A DNA stretch of 64,000 nucleotides from Hybos culiciformis (Eukaryota; Arthropoda; Insecta; Diptera; Hybotidae), in assembly GCA_964007475.1 (NCBI GenBank), contig OZ023274.1:78937303-79001302 (forward strand). Reading direction: 5' to 3'. The position numbers and the translations under genes are program-made. Under the pieces are notes generated by a model. The model ran no database searches. It was not told where the DNA came from and saw nothing but the letters and a program-made list of their open reading frames with translations. This document shows, piece by piece, positions 27,601 to 37,794 of the stretch. Positions within the stretch are counted from its first letter, which is position 1, and each line of letters opens with the position of its first letter.

Positions 27601-28092
27601 GAAAGAAGCTTTATTGTTTATTTTTTTAATAAAATAACAAAATAAGGCTCTTGAAACAATGTATTTAACTCAAGTTAACATGAAAGACTTTGTCTTTTGT
27701 GCACATGGAAAAATAGTATGTATGCATCAAGTAGTAAGGAAGTCAAAGATGAAGAAAATTGATTACATTGTAAGATTAAAAGAATATATAGTTACTTAAT
27801 AATATATTAAACACTTATATTTATAAAAATTTTAATAATATCTTTTAACAGTATGCGAATAGGATAATTTGAAACCTTCATAATTTTATGTTTCCAAATC
27901 CTGTAATTGACATAATATTAAAAACGCCGTGCATCCGCATGTGCAACAAGGGCTTCTTATATGTTCAAAGGGCTTCCAAATATTAAATACACCACAAAAA
28001 TTCTCCAAAAACTAATTGAAAGAATAAATTAAGATTGAAATTCGAAATTCAAATAACTTTTATACAAATTGATTTGACAAAATTAAATTTTT
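24607..28092. other. AT-rich intergenic DNA
   Basis: No gene supported. It holds one clear foldback (25959-26122, listed separately). A ~40-codon hydrophobic frame on the minus strand near 25215-25330 was considered and rejected. Confidence 0.5.
25959..26122. repeat. Imperfect foldback, ~65-bp arms
   Basis: The left arm from CAAGAAAATAATTT to AAAAATTCAAATCG pairs with the right arm from CGATTTTAATTTTTAGG to AATTACTTTCTTG, around a ~26-base loop with a GGGACTTTTCG core. Both arms share TTTGTTGACA. It is probably an old MITE. No target duplication was identified. Confidence 0.6.
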
Positions 28093-28124
28093 GAAGTTTA
28101 TACTTCTTTAGCGGCGTTTGATGA
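28093..28124 (+). repeat. Boundary motif copy 1 (GAAGTTTATACTTC...GCGGCG)
   Basis: This ~32-bp motif starts with the palindrome GAAGTTTATACTTC and continues TTTAGCGGCGTTTGATGA. It recurs at 28828, 30943, 39055, 42212 and 43838, always at the left edge of a repeat block. It marks the start of the composite repeat unit. Confidence 0.8.
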
Positions 28125-28250
28125 TTTTTGGTAGAAGGTAAAAATCCATTTTCATATAGAATTTTTCTCAGAATGGTCATCATTTTTCTCAGAAAAATTA
28201 GAATAAGAATACTTATTTTTTTATTATATTTAAGAAACCCAAAATCATAT

Positions 28251-28323
28251 GGACAATATGGCTTAGTGGCTAGAACATCAGACAGTAAGTCTGAAGGTGC
28301 CTGGTTCGATTCCCAACGACAAG
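28251..28323 (+). repeat. tRNA-Tyr-like sequence (SINE head), copy 1
   Basis: An A box-like TGGCTTAGTGGCTAGA and a B box-like GGTTCGATTCC flank an anticodon-like arm. In this copy the 3' half of the loop is altered (GACAGTAAG). The acceptor ends do not pair, so this is a tRNA-derived repeat, not a functional tRNA. Confidence 0.7.
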
Positions 28324-28379
28324 ATTTTTTAATTTCAAATACATATATGTATATATAGGGCCCAATATTACAAGCAAAA

Positions 28380-28827
28380 AAAGCTACGGTTAGGTCGTGC
28401 CGGAGCCAAATATACGAAATTTTTTTTTTTTTTTAAAAGGTAGCTCCGGTGAAATTAAGATTACCTGAAAAAAAAATTTTGGGTGGGGAGCTAAGGTTAG
28501 GTCGTGCCGGAGCAAAATAAGAAATTTTTTTTTTTTTTTCAAAATAGGTAGCTCCGGTTTTTGGGTAGGGAGCCACGGTCAGCTCGTGCCGGAGCAAAAT
28601 ATACGAAACATTTTTTTTTTTAAATAGGTAGCTCCGGTGAAATTAATATTACCTGAAAAAAAAATTTTGGGTGGGGATCTACGGTTAGGTCGTGCCAAAG
28701 CAAAATATACGAAATTTTTTTTTTTTTAAATAGGTAGCTCCGGTGTAATTAATATTAACTGAAAAAAAATTTTTGGGTGGGGAGCTACAGTTAGGTCGTG
28801 CCGGAGCAAAATATACGAAATTTTTTT
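28380..28827 (+). repeat. ~107-bp tandem array, first block
   Basis: About four units of the form GAGCTACGGTTAGGTCGTGC, then CGGAGCAAAATATACGAAA, a T run, AATAGGTAGCTCCGGTGAAA, and TTACCTGAAAAAAA...TTTTGGGTGGG. Each unit carries CCGGAGC and its reverse complement GCTCCGG about 40 bases apart, so each can fold. Minus-strand frames over the array (28685-28909) are repeat read-through. Confidence 0.85.
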
Positions 28828-28957
28828 GAAGTTTATACTTCTTTAGCGGCGTTTGATGAATTTCGGTAGAGGGTAAAAAATATAGAATTTTTCTGAGAAT
28901 CGTCATCATTTTTCTCAGAAAAATTAGAATAAGAATTTAAGAAACCCAATATCATAT

Positions 28958-29030
28958 GGACAATATGGCTTAGTGGCTAGAACATCGGACTGTAAGTCTG
29001 AAGGTGCCTGGTTCGATTCCCAATGAAAAG
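28958..29030 (+). repeat. tRNA-Tyr-like sequence, copy 2
   Basis: A box GGCTTAGTGGCTAGA, an anticodon arm with a 7-base loop CTGTAAG (anticodon position GTA, tyrosine) on a TCxGA/TCTGA-type stem, and B box GGTTCGATTCC. There is no paired acceptor stem and no tRNA-Tyr intron, so it is judged a SINE head or pseudogene. Confidence 0.7.
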
Positions 29031-29181
29031 ATTTTTTTTTAATTTCAAATATATGTATATATAGGGCCCAATATTACAAGCAAAAAAATTACATATTCTA
29101 CCAAGAAAAAATTTATGTTCAAAAAAATTAAAAATTATTATGTTCAAAAAAATTTTAAAAAAATTAAAAATAAAATGTATT

Positions 29182-29250
29182 CATTGGGGGAATCGAACCT
29201 GACACCTTCACTCTTATAGCCTGATGTTCTAGCCACTAAGCTATATAGCC
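29182..29250 (-). repeat. tRNA-like sequence, minus strand, copy A
   Basis: On the minus strand it reads TATATAGCTTAGTGGCTAGA ... CAGGTTCGATTCCCCC. It is a diverged sister of the plus-strand copies with a changed anticodon loop. Confidence 0.65.
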
Positions 29251-29531
29251 CATATGATTTTGGATTTCTAAAATATAATAAAAAAATTCTAATAAACCAT
29301 TCATTTTTTTGTTTTTATTTTATTGTAGGAGAAAATGAAATAATACTCAAAAAAGAAAATAAGAAAAGAATTAGAACACTCAAAAAACGAGTTTGAAAAA
29401 TTAACTAACACAAACAAAAAATTAATACAACAGAAAATCTTCATCTATTTTGTCATAAATTGAGATTTAATATTATTTAGGAAAATAATCAAAAATTTTT
29501 TTTGTATTTTTTTAGAAAGCTAAACTCATAT

Positions 29532-29603
29532 AGACAATATGGCTTAGTAGTAGAACATCACACTGTAAGTCTGAAGGTGCCTGGTTCGATTCCCAATGAC
29601 GAG
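29532..29603 (+). repeat. tRNA-Tyr-like sequence, copy 3
   Basis: Shares GACAATATGGCTTAGTAG, ACTGTAAGTCTGAAGGTGCC and GGTTCGATTCCCAATGAC with the other copies. It has a short deletion in the D-arm region. Confidence 0.65.
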
Positions 29604-29696
29604 TTTTTTGTGAAATATTTTAATTTTTTTTTTTCATAATAATTAGTTTTTTTGAGATATTTAAACAAACCAAAATGTTTTTATCAGCCACTCATT

Positions 29697-30370
29697 TATA
29701 AATTTTTGGGTGCGGAGCTACGGTTAGGTCGTGCCGACGCAAAATATATGAAAAAAAATTTTTTTTTTCAAAATAGCTCCGGTGAAATTAATATTACCTG
29801 AAAAAAAATTTACGGTTTACGTGCCGGAGCAAAATATACGAATTTTTTTTTTTTTTTTAAATAGGTTGCTCCGGCGAAATTAAGATTACCAGCTGAAAAA
29901 TTTTTGGGCAGGGAGGTACGGTTAGGTCTTGCCGGAGCAAAATATACGAACATTTTTTTAATAGGAAGCTCTCTCCGGTGAAATTAAGATTACCAGTCGA
30001 AAAATTTTTGGGCAGGAAGGTACGGTTTGGTCGTGCCGGCAAAAAATACACAAAATTTTTTTGTTCCGAAATAGGTAGCTTCGGTGAAATTAATATTTCC
30101 TGAAAAAAAATTTTTGGGTAGGGAGCTTTGGTTAGGTCGTGCCGGCGCAAAATATACGAAAAACATTTGTTTTTCAAAATGGGTAGCTCCGGTGAAATTA
30201 ATATTACCTGCAAAAAAATTTTTGGGTAGGGAGCTCCGGTTAGGTCGTGCCGGAGCAAAATATACGAAACATTTTTTTTTTAAATAGGTAGCTCCGGTGA
30301 AATTAAAATTATCTGCCGAAAAATTTTTGGCAGAGAGCTACGGTTAGCTCGTGCCGGCGCAAAATATACA
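29697..30370 (+). repeat. ~107-bp tandem array, second block
   Basis: About six to seven diverged units of the same family as 28380-28827, with CGGTTAGGTCGTGCCGG, GGTAGCTCCGGTGAAA and ATTACC landmarks. Some units read CAGCCGAAAAATTTTTGGGC. The 133-codon minus-strand and 67-codon plus-strand frames here are repeat read-through. Confidence 0.85.
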
Positions 30371-30582
30371 AAAAAAAACACGAAGCAGTCATAGAACTGC
30401 CGACAGAAGTTTATATTTAAAGATTTAAACTATGAAATAACAGTGGCTACAAATGATGGGCTGCGCAGTACAAAATGTAAAAATGCTACAAAACCCATCA
30501 TTTGTAGCCACTGTTATCATAGTTTAAATCTTTAAATATAAACTTCTGTCGGCAGTTCTATGACTGCTTCGTGTTTTTTTTT
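30371..30582. repeat. Long hairpin D1, ~90-bp arms
   Basis: The left arm (30371-30460) and right arm (about 30494-30582) are near-perfect reverse complements. Landmarks are CACGAAGCAGTCATAGAACT/AGTTCTATGACTGCTTCGTG, CTGCCGACAGAAGTTTATAT, and AGTGGCTACAAATGATGGG/CCCATCATTTGTAGCCACT. The loop is ~33 bases. A related hairpin lies at 34099-34339 and a half copy at 43889. The arms contain AGAAGTTTATA, resembling the boundary motif. It is either a foldback element or a source of hairpin RNA. Confidence 0.85.
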
Positions 30583-31320
30583 GTGTCTTTTCCTATAAAA
30601 AAAGATTACAAAAAAAGACACCAAAAAAACAAAAAAAAATTACGCTGCTTGTACTGGTCTAACACATTAGTTTTTGTATCTTCTGTCCTTTTTTTTTTTG
30701 CCATTTTTAGCCATTGTGTAATGCTTGATTTACACAATGGCTAAATTTGTAATCTTTTAATTTTTTTCTAGTCAAACTAGAACGAGAAAGCGATAAATAA
30801 ACAACAACAACAAACATGTGAAAGAAGTAGACAGAAATTTAATAATTTTTTTCCTTTTATAGCACAAAACATAAACAAATTTTATAGCAAATTTACGTGC
30901 GGGTTAAACTTGCTGAAAAAAAAATCATGATTATGATTTTTTGAAGTTTATACTTCTTTAGGCGCGGTGTATGATATAAATGAGTAATTCTGTAGGGGGT
31001 AAAAATTATTTTACTCATTCGAATTTCGATTTAAAAAAAAAAACGACATGCTGTACCGTTTGAATACTCAAAAAAAATGAGTCCACTCAATAATCATTTG
31101 TTATTTATAAAAACAAAATAATTTGGCGCGAAAAATTTAAATTCAAATTATTTTTAAAAATCTTTCGTTTACAGATTTTTTAAAATTTAAATTTTTTTTC
31201 AAATTAGGTAGTTCAATAATCATTTGTCATTTATAAAAACAAAATAATTTAGCCCGGAAAATTTAAATTCAAATTATTTTTTAAAAATCTTTCGTTGACA
31301 AATTATTTAACAACTAAAAT
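30583..31320. repeat. Spacer with boundary motif and a 126-bp duplication
   Basis: It contains a small hairpin (TTAGCCATTGTGTA against TACACAATGGCTAA, 30708-30746) and a diverged boundary motif (30943-30974). It also has a tandem duplication with a 126-bp period: TCAATAATCATTTG at 31087 and 31213, each followed by AAATTTAAATTCAAATTATT. No gene is seen. Confidence 0.65.
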
Positions 31321-31586
31321 TTATTTTTCAAAATAGGTACATAGGTCCGGTGAAATAAAGATTACCTGCCGAAAATTTTTTGGGCAGGGACCTACGGTTA
31401 GGTCGTGCCGGCTCAAAATATGTTAAAAAAAAATGTTTCCTCCGGTGAAATAATTAGATTACCTGACCAAAAATTTTGGGTACGGAGCTACAGTTAGAGT
31501 CTTCCACCTCAAAATATACCAAAATAATTTTTTTTCAAAATAGGTAGCTCAAGTGAGAAATAAAGATTACCTGCCCAAAAAAAAGG
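31321..31586 (+). repeat. Diverged ~107-bp units left of the minisatellite
   Basis: Two to three degraded units with TCCGGTGAAAT, GATTACCTG and GGTTAGGTCGTGCCGG landmarks. The last one runs directly into the minisatellite after GATTACCTGCCCAAAA. Confidence 0.75.
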
Positions 31587-33955
31587 AAGGAAGTGAGGGC
31601 GGCAGTAAGGGCTGAAGAGAGGGCGTCAGTAAAGGCTGAAGAGAGGGCGACAGTAAGGGCTGAAGAGAGGTCTGAAGGGAGGGCCGAAGGGAGGGCGGAA
31701 GGGAGGACAGAAGTTAGGGCGGAAGTTAGGGCGGAAGTGAGGGCGGAAATGAGGGAGGAAGTGAGGGCGGAAGTGAGGGCGGAAGTAAGGGCGGAAGTGA
31801 GGGCGGAAGTGAGGGCGAAAGTGAGGGCGGAAGTGAGGGCGGAAGTTAGGGCGGAAATGAGTGCGGCAGTAAAGGCTGAAGAGAGGGCGGAAGTGTGGGC
31901 GGAAGTGAGGGCGGAAGTGAGGGCGGAAGTGAGGGCGGATGTGAGGGCGGAAGTGAGGGAGGAAGTTAGGGCGGAAGGAGGTGCGGAAGTGAGGGCGGAA
32001 GTGAGGGCGGAAGTTAGGGCGGAAGTGAGGGCGGCAGTAAAGGCTGAAGAGAGGGCGGAAGTGAGGGCGGAAGTGAGGGCGGAAGTGAGGGCGGAAGTGA
32101 GGGCGGAAGTGAGGGCGGAAGTGAGGGCGGAAGTGAGGGCGGAAGTGAGGGCGGAAGTGAGGGCGGAAGTGAGGGCGGAAGTGAGGGCGGAAGTTAGGGC
32201 GGAAGTTAGGGCGGAAGTGAGGGCGGAAGTGAGGGCGGAAGTGAGGGCGGAAGTGAGGGCGGAAGTGAGGGCGGAAGTGAGGGCGGAAGTGAGGGCGGAA
32301 GTGAGGGCGGAAGTGAGGGCGGAAGTGAGGGCGGAAGTGAGGGCGGAAGTGAGGGCGGAAGTGAGGGCGGAAGTGAGGGCGGAAGTGAGGGCGGAAGTGA
32401 GGGCGGAAGTGAGGGCGGAAGTGAGGGCGGAAGTGAGGGCGGAAGTGAGGGCGGAAGTGAGGGCGGAAGTGAGGGCGGAAGTGAGGGCGGAAGTGAGGGC
32501 GGAAGTGAGGGCGGAAGTGAGGGCGGAAGTGAGGGCGGAAGTGAGGGTGGAAGTGAGGGCGAAAGTGAGGGCGGAAGTGAGAGCGGAAGTTAGGGCGGAA
32601 GTGAGGGCGGAAGTGAGGGCGGAAGTGAGGGCGGAAGTGAGGGCGGAAGTGAGGGCGGAAGTGAGGGCGGAAGTGAGGGCGGAAGTGAGGGCGGAAGTGA
32701 GGGCGGAAGTGAGGGCGGAAGTGAGGGCGGAAGTGAGGGCGGAAGTGAGGGCGGAAGTGAAGGCGCAAGTGAGGGCGGAAGTGAGGGCGGAAGTGAGGGC
32801 GGAAGTGAGGGCGGAAGTGAGAGCGGAAGTGAGGGCGGAAGTGAGGGCGGAAGTGAGGGTGGAAGTGAGGGCGGAAGTGAGGGCGGAAGTGAGGGCGGAA
32901 GTTAGGGCGGAAGGAAGTGCGGAAGTGAGGGCGGAAGTGAGGGCGGAAGTGAGGGCGGAAGTGAGGGCGAAAGTGATGGCGGAAGTGAGAGCGGAAGTGA
33001 GAGCGGAAGTGAAGGCGGAAGTGAAGGCGGAAGTGAGGGCGGAAGTGAGGGCGGAAGTGAGGGCGGAAGTGAGGGCGGAAGTGAGGGCGGAAGTGATTGC
33101 GGAAGTGAGGGCGGAAATCAGGGCGGAAGTGAAGGCGGAAGAGAAGTTGGTAGTTAGGGCGGAAGAGAGGTTGGTAGTTAGGGCAGAAGTGAGGGCGGAA
33201 GTGAGGGCGGAAGTGAGGGCGGAAGTGAGGGCGGAAGTGAGGGCGGAAGTGAGGGCGGAAGTGAGGGCGGAAGTGAGGGCGGAAGTGAGGGCGGAAGTGA
33301 GGGCGGAAGTGAGGGCGGAAGTGAGGGCGGAAGTGAGGGCGGAAGTGAGGGCGGAAGTGAGGGCGGAAGTGAGGGCGGAAGTGAGGGCGGAAGTGAGGGC
33401 GGAAGTGAGGGCGCAAGTGAGGGCGGAAGTGAGGGCGGAAGTGAGGGCGGAAGTGAGGGCGGAAGTGAGAGCGGAAGTGAGGGCGGAAGTGAGGGCGGAA
33501 GTGAGGGTGGAAGTGAGGGCGGAAGTGAGGGCGGAAGTGAGGGCGGAAGTTAGGGCGGAAGGAAGTGCGGAAGTGAGGGCGGAAGTGAGGGCGGAAGTGA
33601 GGGCGGAAGTGAGGGCGGAAGTGAGGGCGGAAGTGAGGGCGGAAGTGAGGGCGGAAGTGAGGGCGGAAGTGAGGGCGGAAGTGAGGGCGGAAGTGAGGGC
33701 GGAAGTGAGGGCGGAAGTGAGGGCGGAAGTGAGGGCGGAAGTGATTGCGGAAGTGAGGGCGGAAATCAGGGCGGAAGTGAAGGCGGAAGAGAAGTTGGTA
33801 GTTAGGGCGGAAGAGAGGTTGGTAGTTAGGGCAGAAGTGAGGGCGGAAGTGAGGGCGGAAGTGAGGGCGGAAGTGAGGGCGGAAGTGAGGGCGGAAGTGA
33901 GGGCGGAAGTGAGGGCGGAAGTGAGATTGGAAGTGCGGGCGGAAGTGAGGGTGGA
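31587..33955 (+). repeat. 12-bp GC-rich minisatellite (GGGCGGAAGTGA)n
   Basis: About 2.37 kb, close to 197 units, of GGGCGGAAGTGA with point variants (GGGCGGAAGTTA, GGCTGAAGAGA, GTGCGGCAGTA). The unit is two-thirds GC and 10 of 12 purines on the + strand, inside a roughly 75% AT region. Because 12 is a multiple of three, five of six frames stay open. This explains the 800-residue RAEV-repeat frame (31593-33995) and the 596-residue RPHF-repeat frame on the other strand, and neither is evidence of a gene. A higher-order period of 648 bp (54 units) is visible in the right half. The array sits inside a ~107-bp family unit. Confidence 0.95.
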
Positions 33956-34098
33956 ATTACCTGACCAAAAATTTTGGATATGGAGCTATGGTTAGGGTCT
34001 TCCCTGCTTAAAATATGCAAAAAAAAAATGTTTTTTAAATAGGTAGCGCCGGTGAAATAAAGATTACCTACTTTTAGAGTCGTCCTGGCTCAAAATAT
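33956..34098 (+). repeat. Diverged ~107-bp units right of the minisatellite
   Basis: The stretch resumes with TTACCTGACCAAAAATTTTG, GGAGCTATGGTTAGGG, GGTAGCGCCGGTGAAAT and GATTACC, the same family that ends at 31586. Confidence 0.75.
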
Positions 34099-34339
34099 AA
34101 AAAAAAACACACAAAGCAGTCATAGGAACTGCCGAAAGAAGTTTATACTTAAAGCTTTAAACTATGAAATAACAATGACTACAAATAATGGACTGCTTTT
34201 GGACTGCTGGACTGATTTTTATTTTAATTTACATTTTGTACTGAGCAGCCCATCATTTATAGCCACTGTTATTTCATAGTTTAAAGCTTTAAGTATAAAC
34301 TTCTTTCGGCAGTTCCTATGACTGCTTCGTGTGTTTTTT
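34099..34339. repeat. Long hairpin D2, ~93-bp arms
   Basis: The left arm from AAAGCAGTCATAGGAACTGC to CAAATAATGGACTGC pairs with the right arm from GAGCAGCCCATCATTTATAG to GGCAGTTCCTATGACTGCTT. The arms are homologous to hairpin D1, but the paired substitutions AAGTATAAACTTCTTTCGG and GGAACTGCCGAAAG appear in both D2 arms. The loop contains repeats of GGACTG. Confidence 0.85.
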
Positions 34340-37300
34340 AATGTAGTGTGAGCTTTTTATGAGTCAAAAATCATACTGGCTTGGACTTCATGTTCCAGAG
34401 GCATTCGTGCTCCCTGTATAAATTTATAAATTTTAATATTTCTTCCTTATAAAATTTTTCGACATGTTTTTTCTATTTTCTCTCTTTTTACTAAGTTCTT
34501 AGTTTTTATAAACTTTACCTTTTTCAATAAAATATCTTGTTTTTTAAAGTAAGTTATTTTATTTATTTAATAAATAATCACATAGATTTTTTTAAATTTC
34601 AACATTCAAATTCAAATCCCGTAATAACAAACCGCTTTCATTATTGTTGTTTGCGCTTTCAAGAGTTTACTTTTTTCTTTGACAGCCATAAAATTTTCTT
34701 TTGACAGAATAAAATCAACACTGATTTTTTTAAGCATGATTTTTCATCATGATTATTTCTTGATTTTTTTTCAACATTCTTCTCATTATGCTGTCCAATT
34801 TCCTTCTTAATATCATTCTCAATATCCTTCTCAGCATTCTTCCAAATATCCTTCTCAAAATTCTTTTGGGCATCAATATCCTCTTCAACATTATTCAAAA
34901 TATCCTTCTCAACATCCCTCAGAATATCCTTCTCCATTTCCTGTTCAATATCTTTCTCAATTTCCCTTTCAATATCCGTCTCATACTCATTATAGTTCTC
35001 AACATCCTTCTCGGAACTATCAATTTTACACTCCGTATCCTTCTCAGTATATGTTTTTCAACATTCTTCTCAGTACCATCAATATAGCACTCAGTATCTT
35101 TTTCAATATACTTCCTAACATACTGCTCTACATCATCAATAAACTTTTAATATCCTTTTCATTATAGGTATGTACTTCTCTATCCCTAACAATCTTATCC
35201 TCTACTTATTTTTTTAATATGGAATCCAAAATCAAAAAGGCAAGGCATTTTTAAAGTAGTATTAAACATTATTTTTAATTGTTAATGTTTTTTTATGTGT
35301 TTAAAATAATTTTATGTAAATATTGTTAATATTTTTTATTTTATTACTATTGTAGATTAATTTGTTTTCTTTATAGGTTATTGAGAATAATCAATCGCCA
35401 ATTCGCCACATCATCTTCACAAAATTTCTTGGAACAATAACAATGTTTTTTTTATTGTGGAAAATTACAAAAAAGTCATCTTAGATATTTGGTGACAGTC
35501 TTAAAAAATTAAGAATTAGACATGATTAATATTATAATAAAAAACTATAGCAATGTTATCACTCACTAGTATTATTTTTTTAAACTTAATTTTTTTATAT
35601 ATAAATTATTGTTAAGTTTTTTAGTTCAATAATGAAAAACCACAATATTTTAAGTAATTTACACTATATAATTATAATGTTTATCCATAGGTAAAATTAT
35701 TAATTAATAGAAGTACATTTCCGATAAATTCACAAAAAGTTTTCTTTCATATTGCGGGAGATGTTGAGTGAAAGTTTTGCTTGTTTATTTAAATCAAAAT
35801 TTTATCAAGAGTTAAAAAGTATTTTTTTTACCACGTCGTCACAAATCAAAAAGTTATATACTGTTTCACTTTAATTTTTCTGACGACTAGGTAGAAATTC
35901 CTCTAATATATTTAGCCTTGCATCTGAGAGAGTTTAAAAGTTAAAGGGTCGATTAACAATTTGGTTGAGTTTCATTGCGACCAATTGTACATTTAACTCG
36001 TTATTGAAAAAACGAAGTGAACAATTTTATAATTTATTAACCTTAATCGGACTGAGTTCGGCAACAATATATATGTGCAAAATTTTGGTTGTTAATAATT
36101 TTTTTTTAAGAATCTATACCTAACTATTTTATTTGAGCCGTTTAAAAGAGATGAACTTTTGATCATTGCCACGTTATTAAAAAAAATTATAACGAAATTT
36201 TTATTTTTCAATGTACGATACAAGATAAATTTATCATGATAGTATGATAAACTTGAGACTCACAATTTACACATTCGTAGCATGCACTCAAAATTTATTA
36301 TTAATTGGAAAATAATTTTTCGGGAAAAACACAGTCTCACTCTTCAGCATAAACCGGGTAACATTATACAATTTAAAAAGATTAGAACCATCAAAAATAT
36401 TATATCTTACACTATTTATTTGTATGTTTAACTTATTATTTTAACATGATTCATAATCCTATAATACATTCACGTAGTTTTCGGATTTTTTTATATTTTT
36501 ACAAAATGGAAAACAAGCTATAGGATGATGATGCATACTAAAAATATATAACTCTGAATCACTCTATTTGGATTGAGAAAGTAATTTTTTTTTAGAAGAA
36601 AAAGCAAATAAAAATTTCTCCAAATTTTGAACATCCAAATTTCGCATATTTTGTTTATTTTGTGACAATAAAATGAGTTGATTACAAAAAAAAAAAAAAA
36701 TTATAACTAAGTGCCCATAACAACACTCTAATAAATAAAAAAAAAAGAATAAAAGACCAACACATTTTATTGCATTCTATTTGACTTTATTTCATTATTT
36801 TATTCATTTATTTCCGCAGTATATTTGACTGTGAATACATTTGACTGTAATTGGTTTTACTGTATTTTTTATTTAAATTGACTTGTTTGTTGTCACACTC
36901 CCTTTCTCCAGTTCAATTTTAAACACATAACTAGTTAAATAGAAATGCTGTCCAATATACTTACAGTCAAATGAAATACAGTTAAATGTATAAAACCTTA
37001 AACCTTTACTCTATTGAAATTAATTCAAAACAGTTTGAAATTTTAAAATTTTGACTTTAGAAATTTCCTTATCACTTGATGGAATTTCGCTAATGAGAAT
37101 ATTTCGCTGTGGTATATTTTGGAATGTTTACTTCAAGATCACTTTCAGATTGAATGAAAAGCTATATTACTATATTTTGTTGCGTATTGTTATAATTTTT
37201 AACAGTGTATAAAACAAAGAATAAAAAAGTATTTTATTAAGAATTTATGCTTGCAAAAAAAACATATAAAACAAACACTAAATAATAACAATTATTCAGT

Positions 37301-37391
37301 TTATTTGACGAACCGATTAAAAATACTTAGTTGTTTATTAAATTTTAGCCAAAAATTTTAATAAATTTAAATCGAGTTGAAATAAAAAAAA
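34340..37391. other. Intergenic DNA with a decayed K/E/D-rich coding-like repeat
   Basis: Apart from the coding-like region at 34659-35200 (listed separately), I see no exon, RNA gene or bounded element. Nothing recognisable as a promoter could be defined in front of the gene at 37392. Confidence 0.5.
34659..35200 (-). pseudogene. Degenerate repeat encoding a D/E/K-rich coiled coil
   Basis: On the minus strand a loose 15-24-bp repeat around GAGAAGGATATT encodes strings such as EKDILNNVEEDI, FEKDIWKNAEKDI and EKDIENDIKKEIG. The frame from the ATG at 34935-34937 runs 92 codons to a stop at 34659. Upstream of that ATG the frame stays open (ERE, EKDIEQE, SSEKDVEN) to about 35055. There, a one- or two-base indel must be assumed to continue into more KDTEC-type units, up to about 35200. 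The heptad-like spacing of I/V residues suggests a coiled coil. It is either a decayed coding repeat or a minisatellite that happens to read like one. No start or splice site was found, and no family was recognised. Confidence 0.35.
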
Positions 37392-37794
37392 ATGTTGGAA
37401 ATTATTATTAAAGTTTTCATTATTGTTGTAAGCTTTTTGAGCTTAGAATCTAATGCTCAAGTAAGAATTTCTACTTCAAATGGTGTTACTATGATTACAG
37501 GGCTAAGTATGTAATAAAATGTTTACACTAAAGCTTCACTTATAATAGCTTATAATAGAAAAATAATGTATAAACAAATATTCAAGAATTAAGAAATTTT
37601 GTACTCAAATTTTTTTTCCTTTAACATAGTGTTAAAAATAATTTTAAAATTCGACCTAAAAATCGAAGTTCAAACCTTAAGCTTTACATAATTCTAATTG
37701 TACATAATTTTTTTTAGAGGGAGTGCTGTGTGATATTTTAAGTTGTCCAGCAGGCTCTATTTGCAATATCGTTCAAATGAATGATCCACAGGAT
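37392..37794 (+). CDS. Small secreted cysteine-containing protein, 5' part (cut by gap)
   Basis: Exon 1 (37392-37506) begins with a hydrophobic signal peptide (VFIIVVSFLSLESNA, cleavage likely near SNA-Q) followed by QVRISTSNGVTMITGL. It ends A|GTATGT in phase 1. Exon 2 starts at 37718 after TTTTTTTAG and restores the frame: ...GLKGVLCDILSCPAGSICNIVQ. It continues to the N block at 37795. An alternative joins CAA|GTAAGA (donor at 37461) to an acceptor two bases later, also in frame, with a shorter N-terminus. The spacing C-x4-CP-x-G-x2-C is typical of small extracellular insect proteins with follistatin- or inhibitor-like cysteine motifs, but no more than ~20 residues of the domain are visible. 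The rest lies in or beyond the gap, and no stop or downstream exon could be assigned with confidence. Confidence 0.6.
37507..37717 (+). other. Intron 1 of the secreted-protein gene
   Basis: 211 bp, GTATGT ... TTTTTTTTAG, phase 1. Stops in the exon 1 frame (TAA at 37510-37512) lie inside it, which supports the splice. Confidence 0.55.

Larger units (their letters stand above)
28828..29696 (+). repeat. Composite tRNA-like repeat unit, copy A
   Basis: The order is: boundary motif (28828-28859), plus-strand tRNA-Tyr-like sequence (28958-29030), CCCAATATTACAAGC spacer, minus-strand tRNA-like sequence (29182-29250), A-rich spacer, and plus-strand tRNA-like sequence (29532-29603). The same order and spacing recur at 39055-39925, so the ~870 bp behave as one repeat unit. 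It is inserted between blocks of the ~107-bp array. Confidence 0.75.

Noticed and set aside
31593..33995. 800-residue open frame of RAEV repeats (+) and 596-residue frame of RPHF repeats (-)
   Set aside because: The 12-bp unit keeps five of six frames open, so length has no meaning. The strings exactly follow the DNA repeat and lack non-repeat protein sequence on either side.
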